Position numbers and translations under genes: made by a program
Shown here: one piece after another, positions 1 through 8,558 of the stretch
How the letters are laid out: each line of letters begins with the position of its first letter
Numbering within the stretch: position 1 is the first letter of the stretch
The notes under the pieces: generated by a model
Told to the model about the DNA's origin: nothing
Databases searched by the model: none
The model's input: only the letters and a program-made list of their open reading frames with translations
Source of the DNA: Bacteroidia bacterium
GTDB lineage: Bacteria; Bacteroidota; Bacteroidia; J057
NCBI GenBank assembly: GCA_041391665.1
Contig: JAWKNO010000003.1
Coordinates: 2,108,001-2,172,000 of the forward strand
Length of the DNA stretch: 64,000 nucleotides
Reading direction: 5' to 3'

Positions 1-318
1 ATACAAGCGACGACATTTCCGATAGTGATTGTGGCATTGGTCTTATTAGGCGGAGGGTTTGCGGGCGTTTTCCCGATCATCATGGGCAAAATCGGCGAGC
101 TATGGTCAGAGCTTTCAGGCACAGCCTTTAGCATTACGCTCGTGATTGCCCTTGGCGGCAATATGGTAGTCAATTACCTGATGGGAATTCTTTCACACGA
201 GATTGGGCTGCATATTTTGCCTGTGGCAATTCTGGTGTGTCTTGTATTGTTGGTGGGGGTACTGGTAGTGGTATTGCAGATGATGAAGAAAAGCCAGGTA
301 TTGCAAAAGGGAAGCTGA
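1..318 (+). CDS. MFS-type transporter, C-terminal fragment (gene starts before window)
   Basis: The frame is open from base 1, so this is the end of a gene that begins outside the window. The visible ~105 residues form three hydrophobic helices rich in Gly, Ala and Val (the GGGFAGVFPIIMG segment, then VIALGGNMVVNYLMG, then LPVAILVCLVLLVGVLVVVL), followed by a short basic tail (MMKKSQVLQKGS). This is what the last helices of a major facilitator superfamily sugar permease look like. An in-frame GTG at 25 is not a credible start because it lies within a helix. The substrate cannot be told from this fragment. Other polytopic transporters remain possible. Confidence 0.6.
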   Translation: MQATTFPIVIVALVLLGGGFAGVFPIIMGKIGELWSELSGTAFSITLVIALGGNMVVNYLMGILSHEIGLHILPVAILVCLVLLVGVLVVVLQMMKKSQVLQKGS

Positions 319-347
319 ATGCGAAAAGCTTTGGGGGAGGGGATGGA

Positions 348-626
348 TTAGATCAACCGGAAAAGTTGTTCAGTGTCGGCTACGTCGGTTTTGTAAAATT
401 TGCCATCGGAGGATAACATTTTCAGTTGACTACAATTTGTAGCAAACTGACTGCCTTCTGCTTTTAGCCTTGTTTTTAAGACACTCCAATACTTTCTTGG
501 ATTCGGACTTTCCGTAAGCACAGCGACTACATCCACAATGGACACATACCATTTTTCCTGCTCCGAATCCCAGACGCTTCGGATATGTTTGTCTTCAAAT
601 ACGTTAATTTAGTTATTCTTTTCCAT
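348..626 (-). pseudogene. BRO-N/DinD-like phage antirepressor-type gene, broken
   Basis: Read on the minus strand from an ATG at 626, the frame gives MEKNN, then a TAA stop (611-609), then INVFEDKHIRSVWDSEQEKW and YVSIVDVVAVLTES, continuing to ...KTDVADTEQLFRLI and a stop. The WDSEQEKWY-SIVDVV-L-ES-NPR-YW-LK-RL and TNC-QLK-SSDGK-TDVADTE-LFR patterns are characteristic of the BRO family N-terminal domain found in DinD and phage antirepressors. Family members continue well past LFRLI, so the C-terminal half is missing. The single nonsense codon right after the start plus the 3' truncation indicate a dead remnant. A downstream re-start at 545 would give only 65 residues. It marks past phage or defence-island content. 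Confidence 0.75.
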
Positions 627-1118
627 ATTCGGCAGGAAACGTTAATGGTTGTTGGGGCTAAGGGGTTTTGTTTTAATAGCAAGCACACTCACTGCGCTTA
701 ACTTCATAAGTAAATCACTAATGAAATTTTCAATCCGCAAATTTTGCTAAAAATTTTAACAAAAATGTTAGCTACTTTCCCCATTCTCCAGTGGAGAAGC
801 AGGGATGCGCGCTACGGCGCGCCACGAGGGGAGAAATAAAAAGGGGGCGCCGGGATGCTACAAACATTCGACTCCTCCGGAGTCCCGGCTTCGCCGGAAA
901 GTGCCCAAAACGTTAGCTATACGGGGTTTTGCCGACGGGCAAGACCCACCTCAGTGGCCTTTTGGCTCGGAGAGGTCGAATGTACGTGAGGCATCTTCGA
1001 TTTGTAGCCATGTGAGCCCACTCCCCCCATTTTTCACAATAGTTGCGCCGAAGGGCGCATGAGCACGAAAAGCGCCAACAGCTAACAGACAATAGCCAGA
1101 CTCGTGTGACCCCTAAGT
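627..1118. other. gene-free stretch with repeat sequence, upstream of the YhcG-type gene
   Basis: No credible gene lies between the BRO-like remnant and the nuclease gene at 1202. The first ~150 bases are A+T rich. From about 790 the sequence becomes G+C rich and palindromic (for example GCGCGCTACGGCGCGCC at 807-823 and CGCCGAAGGGCG at 1046-1057). It carries copy A of a 49-bp repeat at 857-905. Short open frames here have no domain character and appear to be by-products of the repeats. Confidence 0.6.
857..905 (+). repeat. 49-bp dispersed repeat, copy A
   Basis: Identical by eye to 1995-2043. The unit contains two adjacent small hairpins: GACTCC-TCC-GGAGTC, then CCGGC-TTC-GCCGG. Looser similarity between the two copies continues ~55 bp downstream, where both reach a segment like CCCACCTCA. 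Diverged relatives in opposite orientation occur inside the tandem repeat near 50.65-50.97 kb. It resembles a REP/MITE-like intergenic family. Confidence 0.8.
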
Positions 1119-1139
1119 GCGACATTTTGGTTTGCGCCC
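1119..1139 (+). repeat. 21-bp inverted repeat left of the YhcG-type gene
   Basis: The sequence GCGACATTTTGG-TTTGCGCCC here is the reverse complement, with one mismatch, of 1871-1891, which begins right after the stop codon of the nuclease gene. A third copy (same orientation as 1871) lies at 50389-50409. The pair brackets a 773-bp unit containing one gene. Confidence 0.7.
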
Positions 1140-1201
1140 GAAACTTGTTTCCAGCGTTACCCGGTTTTTAATTATATTAGCATACAGAAAACATTTCCCG
1201 T

Positions 1202-1870
1202 ATGTCAGAAATGGAAAAAGAATATTCCGACATGCTTCACGCCGCGGTAGCCGAAATAAAAACTGCCAGGGCAAATATTGCAAGACAAGTAAACGCTGCT
1301 TCAATCAGCGTATATTGGAACCTGGGCAGACTACTTTCCGAAAAAAAAATTGAAAAGGGGCACGGCGCGGGTGTGATCAACAGGCTATCGGTTGATTTAA
1401 AACTGGAATTTCTGGGTCTTACACAACCGGTAAAAGAGAAAGAGCTGGAACAGCGCCTGATAGATAAAATCAAACAGTTTGTGCTGGAATTAGGCAGAGG
1501 ATTCACTTTTATCAGCAACCAGCACCGCCTTGAATACAATGAAAAAGAATATTTTGTTGACATCCTTCTCTATCACAGAGGCCTGCGCAGTCTCGTTGCG
1601 CTGGAGCTAAAAATCGGCGCATTCAAACCCGAATATGTGGGCAAGATGAATTTTTATCTGGGTTTGCTGGACAAACTGGAAAAACAACCCGACGAAAACC
1701 CTTCTATTGGCATTATCCTTTGCGCAGACAAAGATCACCTCGACGTGGAAATTGCCCTTCAGGATGTCCACAAACCTATCGGAGTTGCCGAATACAAATT
1801 ATTGTTGCCCACCAAAGAACTGGAAGCCATGGTACTCCTCGAACTTAATAAAGAAGACGCGGGAAAATAG
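1202..1870 (+). CDS. YhcG/DUF1016-type PD-(D/E)XK nuclease with internal deletion
   Basis: The 222-residue product joins the start of a DUF1016 N-terminal region (residues 1-70: ISVYWNLGRLLSE, then GAGVINRLSVDLKLEF) directly to the C-terminal nuclease (residues 71-222). The nuclease keeps its active-site residues: D120 in YFVDILLYHRGL and E135-L-K137 in LVALELKIG, followed by the family signature FKPEYVGKMNFYLGLLD. In full-length YhcG proteins of about 340 residues the N-terminal domain runs on for roughly 110-130 residues between these parts, so the gene seems to have lost that stretch in frame at residues 70/71. YhcG nucleases occur in defence islands and beside restriction genes. ATG at 1202 is used; it follows an A+T-rich leader. 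The nuclease may still fold, but DNA targeting through the lost part is doubtful. Confidence 0.8.
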   Translation: MSEMEKEYSDMLHAAVAEIKTARANIARQVNAASISVYWNLGRLLSEKKIEKGHGAGVINRLSVDLKLEFLGLTQPVKEKELEQRLIDKIKQFVLELGRGFTFISNQHRLEYNEKEYFVDILLYHRGLRSLVALELKIGAFKPEYVGKMNFYLGLLDKLEKQPDENPSIGIILCADKDHLDVEIALQDVHKPIGVAEYKLLLPTKELEAMVLLELNKEDAGK

Positions 1871-1891
1871 GGGCGCAAACCAAATTGTCGC
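1871..1891 (-). repeat. 21-bp inverted repeat right of the YhcG-type gene
   Basis: Starts at the base after the TAG stop (1868-1870) of the nuclease gene. It is complementary to 1119-1139 with one mismatch and matches 50389-50409 with one mismatch. Confidence 0.7.
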
Positions 1892-1994
1892 AAGCGTGAA
1901 TACCCTTCCTTACCGAAACGGTACATACTGCGTTTGGCCCCTGTGCGCCCTTCGGCGTAAAACCTTGGGAAAGACAGAGGGGGTGGCCATTGAG

Positions 1995-2043
1995 GCTACA
2001 AACATTCGACTCCTCCGGAGTCCCGGCTTCGCCGGAAAGTGCC
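1995..2043 (+). repeat. 49-bp dispersed repeat, copy B
   Basis: Perfect direct copy of 857-905. Its diverged extension runs to about 2100, where it touches the stop codon of the minus-strand AlbA_2 gene, so the last residues of that protein may be encoded by the edge of the element. Confidence 0.8.
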
Positions 2044-2099
2044 ATAAAATGTAGTTGATCTCAGTTCTACCAACAGGCAAACCGGGCGCAAACCCCACC

Positions 2100-3068
2100 T
2101 CAACCGACTGTACCCCTCAGCGTTTCTCCGGAGGTGAGTTTGATTTGGTAGTTGATGTTAATAGAGGATTCGTCCGCTGAGTTCAGAGTTTTGATAAGCT
2201 CTTTTAGGGGAAATGAATTATCAATGGGTAGTTTACTATCTGGGGCAAGAAATAGTAAATATAATCCATCTGCAATTGTATTTGGCATAATTCGTATTCG
2301 AGCAGTTGCGATAGGTTGACGGCCTGGGGTCGCCAGGTCATGAGTATGAACATATCTAGCATTCCACTGAGTGTCAGGTATTCCGGGGATGGAAAAATCT
2401 ACTTTTAGTGCTTTTATTCCAATCACTCGTGCGCCTGCATTTTCAATAGAAAGCCTTATCTCACATTTCACTCCTTCAGGATTTTCTGAACAAAATTTTA
2501 TTGTCAACCTCGACACAAACACCCGATAATCTGGCAGCAGATGCATCCGGTCAAAAAACATCTGGTCAAGCTCAAATTTGTTGGCGATGCGGCTTGCGGT
2601 TCCTCGTCTGACAAAAATCACATTTTCCAGTTCCGGGGATTTAGGGCTTTGCTCTTTGATTTTTTTATACTTTTTGACCACATGGGGTTTGTCGGCAGAA
2701 TAAGGAATATGAATAATACTCACGGGGTTTCCGTCTATCTCTTCGTCATACAGATATACCGGGAATGGCCGGTCCACCATGCTGCTGATTTTATTATTCA
2801 GATCAGTTTCGTCTCTCAGACCACAATCACTGAATACAGCCCGCTTAAATTCTTTAGTATTGTCATCAAACCCAAAGACGATAATCCCATCATCGCCCAG
2901 TGTATTGACCAAGGCGGCAGTGTCTTTCAAAAACTCGTATAGCCCCTTTTCTTCGGTAAGATTCATCCACTCTCTTTTAAAGTCGAAGTTGGGATCCTCG
3001 GCGGTTCCTCCATTTTGAGCTCGCCGGATATAAGTTTCTACTCTTGCTTTTACCTGAGCGCGATCCAT
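2100..3068 (-). CDS. AlbA_2 (Schlafen AAA_4-type) domain protein
   Basis: The 322-residue protein begins with an AlbA_2 domain, a putative nucleic-acid-binding fold. Visible features are the NFDFKREW segment (~28-35), LYEFLKDTAALVNT and GIIVFGFDD (~43-68), then PVSIIHIPYSADKPHVVKK and VIFVRRGTASRIAN. The C-terminal ~150 residues (EIRLSIENAGARVIGIKALKVDF onward) look like a beta-rich domain that I cannot name. No helicase or GHKL ATPase part is present, unlike the second AlbA_2 protein at 23.2-24.4 kb. The start is 40 bp downstream of the dynamin-like gene on the same strand, so the two are very probably co-transcribed and may act together. AlbA_2 proteins occur in defence islands and as transcription regulators; the role here is unknown. 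Confidence 0.75.
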   Translation of the reverse strand: MDRAQVKARVETYIRRAQNGGTAEDPNFDFKREWMNLTEEKGLYEFLKDTAALVNTLGDDGIIVFGFDDNTKEFKRAVFSDCGLRDETDLNNKISSMVDRPFPVYLYDEEIDGNPVSIIHIPYSADKPHVVKKYKKIKEQSPKSPELENVIFVRRGTASRIANKFELDQMFFDRMHLLPDYRVFVSRLTIKFCSENPEGVKCEIRLSIENAGARVIGIKALKVDFSIPGIPDTQWNARYVHTHDLATPGRQPIATARIRIMPNTIADGLYLLFLAPDSKLPIDNSFPLKELIKTLNSADESSININYQIKLTSGETLRGTVG

Positions 3069-3108
3069 GGTTTTTGATTTTTTAGGTATTGATCAACTGT
3101 CCGTTCAG

Positions 3109-5532
3109 TCATACAATTAGATTCACCACTTCACGCAGTCCGGATAGCTGTAATTCTAGCGTCTTGACATTTTCAAGGTGATCTTCTATCAGGGCAAGGC
3201 GGTTAGGAGTATCTTTTGCAACTTCCGCTCTCTGCTTTAATTCGACCTGAGTAATTTCAATATACCGTTGACCATACAAGTGAAGCTTTTGTAGTAGGAA
3301 TTCGACTTGTTTTAGGTAACTCTCAGTAAGAGAACTATAAGCCAACTCTTGAGCTTCCTCAATTAAATCGTTTGTAGCTTTTTCAAGGAAGTTGGCGTAG
3401 TCTTTAGAACGGACGGAGTATTCATTCCATTTAACTTCTTCTTTTTCTAACCCAAATAGTGCAAGTATTGGATTCAAAATTCGCTCGAACCAATTAAGAC
3501 TGGAATGGTTTTCTCGTTTGATTATTTCATTTAATTTGTCAGTAGTTTGGTAGTAAAATTGATCCAGAGACAGTGCTTCTATGGATAAATTCGCAGGTTT
3601 CAAATCTACATCCAGGGCTTCATTGATGGCCTCTTCAATCCTCCTTATGATTGGTTGAGTTTGGCGCTCAACTTTCTGGCAAACATCTCTGTAAGCAAGG
3701 AACAGATCCTCACTTATATTATTCCAGACTAGATTAAGCCTTTGCTCCAACACTTCTACCACACCTCGATTAAGTTCATTTATCCATCTTCTTGTTTCCG
3801 CAGGATTCTGGGAGCGTATTTCATATTGGGTTCTGTCCCAGAAATCGGTTACAGGCCGAAACCACGAATAAGTAGTCGCCTTGGCTTTTTGCGAGCCTCG
3901 AAAAGCCTGGATAATCTGGTTTGTTACTTCTTTTCTAAATTCTTTAAATCGACCATCTACGACTGCATCAGCTTTTTTTTTGAATGCGGTCGTGTCTTGG
4001 GCTAATCGTTGAATCTCCGCCTGTATTTCTTCTATGCGTTTCTGAAGTTTCTTTACTGTGTCGATATCGGTCAGTAAAGTTCCCCGAGTAACCGTTAAAT
4101 CCCGTTCTGTCTGCTCAAAGGCATTATTCAAATCATCTAATGTGCTACTTAACAGAATTTCTGACCTCTTACGGTGAATGACCCGTAGTACTTTCTCTTC
4201 TAATTCTGTGAAGCCCGAATTATCCAATAGTTTGGAGACTGCTCTTTCATACTGCGCTTGGTTATCTTTCTCAGGCCCCATTTCTCCAAATGCAATGCGA
4301 TCAAAATCCTGTAGTTGCTCTTTTGACATGGAATTACTGCGTACTAAGTGGCTCAAAAGTGCACGTTCAGCAGATATTAAAATAATATCCTCCTCCTCAA
4401 CCGATATATCTGTAGCTTCTTTAATAATTCTCACGACATAAGACTTTACTTCGCCTGGCGTCATATTTTTTTCCCGGTCATGTCGGTTTGCCGCATCAAC
4501 CTTGTTTACTACAAAAAATAATCGGAGCCTCAAATGCTTGAATAGCTCTTTCCGCCAACCCTTGAGAGATGAAAGCATCCCTTCTTCGTCTTTTGTTTTG
4601 AGCTTGGTATAATCAAGCAAATAGATAATTACATCTGAGGTTTTTGCAATTTGTTCGACTTTGGCCTGCAAACTTGCGATACCAGCTTCATTGACACCGG
4701 GAGTATCCAAAATATCAAACTCGTATCTGCTTAGCTCTCGGTCCTTGAGTGTAGTCAGATTTGTCTCTAATAAAAGCTCTGATTCTCTTTCCTCTCTCGT
4801 AATGTTCCGTGATCGCTGATTTTCGAGGCGGATATATTTGCGAATGTCGTCTACGCCTCTGGCAACCTCCTTACCATTCTCTAACAGGACACCTGTTAAC
4901 CTTTCCGGCTTATGCCGGATACGGATTAACCGCATAGTTTCTGCCACTGAGGCAGAAGGCAGGAATTCATTACCAATCAAAGAATTGAGAAAGGTGGACT
5001 TGCCAGCTTTTACGAGGGCCATAACTGCAATCTGAAAGCGCCTGGTATTCCATTTTGTTCGAATGGTGTCCATTTTCACCGAGAATTCTGCTGCCCAGTG
5101 ATATGGAGGAGTAGGAGAGTGTAGCTGTTTTTCTAAGTCTTCAATTTGGCGAAAAAGAGTCTGGAAACGAGACTCGATCTCTTTAAATAATTCATCTTCA
5201 CCTAAGTTTGCAAGGTATTCAAGTTCTCGCTTCCGGATTCGATCAAGACTTCCCCAGTCATCCAAGTCGTTTTCCGTAATAACTTGAATAAGCGAATCTC
5301 TGATTTTATTTAACTCAACGTTCTCATTTTCATTCGAAATAGTTCCATTCTGTTGATTTTTGCGCAAGGTTTCATATCGAGCTGACAATAATGTTATTTG
5401 ATTCTTCCAGTCGTTATTGGTTCCTCCTATTTTCCCACGCTCATTGAGAAGAATAGTTGTTGTCTGTCTTATTTCGTCTCTTTGAATTAACTCAAGCAGA
5501 CTAGGAACGTATTTGTCGTTATCTCGGTTCAT
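3109..5532 (-). CDS. dynamin-like large GTPase
   Basis: This 807-residue protein has the GTPase motifs of the dynamin superfamily: G1 LVKAGKST at ~173-180, an invariant-type Thr in the switch I region after SVAET, G3 DTPG at 276-279 and G4 NKVD at 343-346. A charged ~140-residue helical segment precedes the GTPase. After it come long predicted coiled coils (~470-530, 590-650, 690-800) typical of the neck and trunk. A short hydrophobic amphipathic patch, LNWFERILNPILALFGLE (~660-680), is a candidate membrane-inserting paddle. Bacterial dynamins remodel membranes and some protect against phage-induced lysis. It lies 85 bp downstream of hsdS and 40 bp upstream of the AlbA_2 gene, all on the minus strand, which suggests one transcription unit with the restriction genes. 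No transmembrane helix is obvious, so membrane contact would be peripheral. Confidence 0.85.
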   Translation of the reverse strand: MNRDNDKYVPSLLELIQRDEIRQTTTILLNERGKIGGTNNDWKNQITLLSARYETLRKNQQNGTISNENENVELNKIRDSLIQVITENDLDDWGSLDRIRKRELEYLANLGEDELFKEIESRFQTLFRQIEDLEKQLHSPTPPYHWAAEFSVKMDTIRTKWNTRRFQIAVMALVKAGKSTFLNSLIGNEFLPSASVAETMRLIRIRHKPERLTGVLLENGKEVARGVDDIRKYIRLENQRSRNITREERESELLLETNLTTLKDRELSRYEFDILDTPGVNEAGIASLQAKVEQIAKTSDVIIYLLDYTKLKTKDEEGMLSSLKGWRKELFKHLRLRLFFVVNKVDAANRHDREKNMTPGEVKSYVVRIIKEATDISVEEEDIILISAERALLSHLVRSNSMSKEQLQDFDRIAFGEMGPEKDNQAQYERAVSKLLDNSGFTELEEKVLRVIHRKRSEILLSSTLDDLNNAFEQTERDLTVTRGTLLTDIDTVKKLQKRIEEIQAEIQRLAQDTTAFKKKADAVVDGRFKEFRKEVTNQIIQAFRGSQKAKATTYSWFRPVTDFWDRTQYEIRSQNPAETRRWINELNRGVVEVLEQRLNLVWNNISEDLFLAYRDVCQKVERQTQPIIRRIEEAINEALDVDLKPANLSIEALSLDQFYYQTTDKLNEIIKRENHSSLNWFERILNPILALFGLEKEEVKWNEYSVRSKDYANFLEKATNDLIEEAQELAYSSLTESYLKQVEFLLQKLHLYGQRYIEITQVELKQRAEVAKDTPNRLALIEDHLENVKTLELQLSGLREVVNLIV

Positions 5533-5617
5533 TTTAGGTTTTGTCAGAAGTGCTTCATTGGGGAAATCATTTCCAATCCATTAATTGTTCTCAACGAAGA
5601 ACATTAGGTGCTTATTT

Positions 5618-6940
5618 TTAGTGAGCTTCTCCCCCCACCCTCACCTGCCCATTCATCAACATAGGTAGCAACCAGTCACGGAGGGCGGTGAGGTGCTGGT
5701 TCTCAGCTAGTTTTGTTTGCTTTTGTTTTTGGATGGGTTCCATAAAGTCATAGAACATTTCTGCAACTGGTTCGTTTGGCCGAATGGCATAATGTGAGCT
5801 GACAAAGGAGTCAAAAAGTAAGTTTTTGATTCCACTAGTTTTACCTTCATATCCAAAGAAAACACTGCCCTCATAAAGGCTATTCCAGTAATAAACGAAG
5901 TTGTAGAGGTATTTTTTGTTTACAAGGGAAATGGGCTTACAAAAATTTGAGCAGATGAGTGGGTGTTCAAATCTTTCAATGGTTGCCTCTGTAATAAATG
6001 CTAAACGCCCTGTAGACTGAGTTGGGCTTCCTCCGGATATTTCAATAATCATGTCATGAGGTTCTAAAAATTTAAAATGATTTTTCTCAAGAATATATCT
6101 AATGGGTGGCTTTAACTCGCCATTTCCATTTAACCCGTTTATGTCTGCACCTCTAAAACAGATTACTTTTTGGGTGAAGTTTCCTTCTTCTTCATCTTTT
6201 CCCCAGTCTCCGCTTTTGTTGATTGCAATCCAGTTGGAAAGCTTCCCCACCTCCCAACCCTCCGGCACTTCCCGCTTCAACACTTCGCTCCACACCATAC
6301 GCCCGCCGCTGCTTTTGTAGGGCTTGCCTGCCGGGTCGGGTCGCCCCGCCGCAAAGTCATACGGAAAGTCAAACTGCACAAACCAATAGTCGTACACCGC
6401 CTTCGCCATCGCCTCCAACTCGCTGTTGATCCGCTGGTTGAGGGCGATTTTGGCGTCAAGGGTGGAGAGGATATCTACAATCTTTTGCTGATTTTTTTTC
6501 TCGGGAATATTTATTCTTAGTTCTTTTACGATCTCAAATGTAATCTGAGGAAAAGAGCCAATCCTATTCTCTGCACGCATTTGAAGATAGTCCAAGGTGT
6601 CAGAGTAGGTCAAAAAGTAATATATGTACTTCGTAAGAACATCACTTGTCTTATTTCTCAGAACCATTAATTTGGTTGAAACAACATAGTCCTCAGGGTT
6701 TTCAACATCAACATAAGCAAATCGCCTATTTTTAGGTCGAATCTCACTGTATAAAATATCATCATTTTTAATAGTTTTTTTTGCTTGACCTTTTAGAATA
6801 GACACATCCATATATTCATTGGTCAAAATTTTACCGTCATAAACATCAGAGGTATTTAAGAATACAAGTGCATTCTTGTCAAACGTGTGAGTTACTGATA
6901 CTGAATTCAGTATATCTCCAATTTGCTTCCAATTACTCAT
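5618..6940 (-). CDS. hsdS: type I restriction-modification specificity subunit HsdS
   Basis: The 440-residue protein has the HsdS layout: target recognition domain 1 (~1-150), a first conserved helical spacer (KKNQQKIVDILSTLDAKIAL, then NQRINSELEAMAKAVYDYWF, ~148-190), recognition domain 2 (~225-390) and a second helical spacer (FYDFMEPIQKQKQTKLAENQ, then HLTALRDWLLPMLMNGQV). HsdS selects the DNA sequence for both methylation and cleavage. The ATG (6940) overlaps the end of hsdM by 8 bp, so translation is coupled. The recognition domains cannot be assigned a target by eye. The PDPAGKPYKSSGG linker after the first spacer is common in HsdS proteins of Bacteroidota. Confidence 0.92.
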   Translation of the reverse strand: MSNWKQIGDILNSVSVTHTFDKNALVFLNTSDVYDGKILTNEYMDVSILKGQAKKTIKNDDILYSEIRPKNRRFAYVDVENPEDYVVSTKLMVLRNKTSDVLTKYIYYFLTYSDTLDYLQMRAENRIGSFPQITFEIVKELRINIPEKKNQQKIVDILSTLDAKIALNQRINSELEAMAKAVYDYWFVQFDFPYDFAAGRPDPAGKPYKSSGGRMVWSEVLKREVPEGWEVGKLSNWIAINKSGDWGKDEEEGNFTQKVICFRGADINGLNGNGELKPPIRYILEKNHFKFLEPHDMIIEISGGSPTQSTGRLAFITEATIERFEHPLICSNFCKPISLVNKKYLYNFVYYWNSLYEGSVFFGYEGKTSGIKNLLFDSFVSSHYAIRPNEPVAEMFYDFMEPIQKQKQTKLAENQHLTALRDWLLPMLMNGQVRVGGEAH

Positions 6941-8558
6941 ATCTCAACCCTCCCAACTGTTTCTCTATCTCCTCCTCCAACTTCCGCGATTCGGCAAACA
7001 TCTCCGCCAGCCGTGTCTGAAAGCCATTCATCTTTGCGGCAAATTCCTCCGCCGTGATGTCCACGTATTCGATTTTTACTTCAAAGTACTGGCCCGCGCT
7101 GAAGCTGTAGTTTTTTTCCTGAATCTGTTCGTAGCTCACTACCACCGAAAAGTCCTCCACGGCTTCGTGCCGGTTGAAGGTGGTGATGATGCGGGTTTCT
7201 TCTTCGGCAGAAAGTACGGTTTTCTGGTTTTTACCGTCTTTGACAGTAGTGCCGAGTTTGCTGGCGTCCATCAGTACGATGTCCCCTTTGGTATTGGCTT
7301 TGTCCAGAAAGAGGATAGACACGTTGGTGCCGGTGGTGGCAAATATATTGCTGGGCATGCTCACCACGCCGCGCAGCATTTTTTGCCCTACGAGTCGCTC
7401 GCGTATTTTCTTTTCGATGCCGCTCTGCGCCGTGAGAAATCCGGTGGGAACCACTACCGCCGCCCGGCCCTTCGCCGAGAGTGAATACATGATATGCTGG
7501 ATAAACAAGGGATAAATGGCCATTTTGTCCTTATCTTTTTTGGGCACATTGGGAAAACCTGCAAAAAAGCGCTCCTTGTTTTGTTTGGCGTCCAGGTCTG
7601 CTACATAGTCGCTGAAATCAAGTTTGAAGGGAGGATTGGAAACGATGTAGTCAAAAGTCATCAGCTTATCACCCGCTCTGTGATAGGGGCTGAGCAGGGT
7701 ATTGCCCTGAATGACATTCTGGATAGAGTGGACGAGGTTGTTGAGGATCAGGTTTAGCCGCAACATACCGCTCGATTTCTGCGAAATGTCTTGCGAATAT
7801 ATGGTGCAGCGGTCTTCGCCGATGGCATGGGCCAGGCTCATCAGCAAAGTACCCGAACCCGCCGACGGGTCATAGCATGTCACATTGCTTACGGGTGCGT
7901 CCACGAGGATAGCGGCCATGATTTTGGCTACGGCGTGGGGGGTGTAATATTCGGCATATTTGCCGCCGCCGTCTTTGTTGTAATCTTTGATGAGGTACTC
8001 AAAGATGGTGGAGAAGAAGTCAAATTTCTGGCTGAATATTTTTTCGAAGCTGAAATCCACAAGTTGGTTGACCAGTGCCTTGCAGAAATTGTCGCGCTGG
8101 CTGCTGTCGGTGATATAGTTGCTCAGTTCGTCGAAAAGGGTGATTTTGGCACCGGAGCCAGTTTTGACTGAGAATATTTCATTGTTGAAAATGGCGATAT
8201 CGCGAAGGGTATCGTCAAAAAGTTTGGCAAATTCTTCGGAGTCTTGTTTGTTGTAGAGATAGGAGAGGAAATGTTCTTTTTTGAGTTTGGCGCTGTCGGG
8301 GCTCATCCGGAGGAGGAGCATTTCGTATTGAGCGTCATTGTAAGAGGCGATTTCCTGTTCCCAGCTTTGTGCCTGGGCCAGTTTGGGATCGAGCGATTTT
8401 ACCTCATAGCCAAACTTATCGTTCATAAATTTGTAGAGAAAAACCTGGGTAATGATTTTAAATTCGTTTCCATCGTTTCCCAAGCCGTAGGAGGCACATA
8501 CGCCTTTGAGGTTGTCGATGAGTTCTTTGGTTTTTGCTGTGAAGTCTTGAGTAAGCAT
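6933..8558 (-). CDS. hsdM: type I restriction-modification DNA methyltransferase subunit HsdM
   Basis: This 541-residue N6-adenine methyltransferase has an HsdM N-terminal helical domain (1-~170), the AdoMet-binding motif DPSAGSGT at 230-237 and the catalytic motif NPPF at 308-311, with YYTPHAVAKIMA ahead of them as in other N-6 DNA methylases. Together with HsdS it methylates the host recognition sites. It overlaps hsdS by 8 bp. Upstream, a 249-bp gap containing a hairpin repeat element separates it from hsdR, so hsdMS may have its own promoter. That arrangement would let methylation be expressed independently of cleavage. Confidence 0.94.
   Translation of the reverse strand: MLTQDFTAKTKELIDNLKGVCASYGLGNDGNEFKIITQVFLYKFMNDKFGYEVKSLDPKLAQAQSWEQEIASYNDAQYEMLLLRMSPDSAKLKKEHFLSYLYNKQDSEEFAKLFDDTLRDIAIFNNEIFSVKTGSGAKITLFDELSNYITDSSQRDNFCKALVNQLVDFSFEKIFSQKFDFFSTIFEYLIKDYNKDGGGKYAEYYTPHAVAKIMAAILVDAPVSNVTCYDPSAGSGTLLMSLAHAIGEDRCTIYSQDISQKSSGMLRLNLILNNLVHSIQNVIQGNTLLSPYHRAGDKLMTFDYIVSNPPFKLDFSDYVADLDAKQNKERFFAGFPNVPKKDKDKMAIYPLFIQHIMYSLSAKGRAAVVVPTGFLTAQSGIEKKIRERLVGQKMLRGVVSMPSNIFATTGTNVSILFLDKANTKGDIVLMDASKLGTTVKDGKNQKTVLSAEEETRIITTFNRHEAVEDFSVVVSYEQIQEKNYSFSAGQYFEVKIEYVDITAEEFAAKMNGFQTRLAEMFAESRKLEEEIEKQLGGLRYE

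Noticed and set aside
805..1125. Short open frames on both strands upstream of the YhcG-type gene
   Set aside because: They lie entirely in palindromic repeat sequence, lack any domain, and overlap each other on opposite strands.
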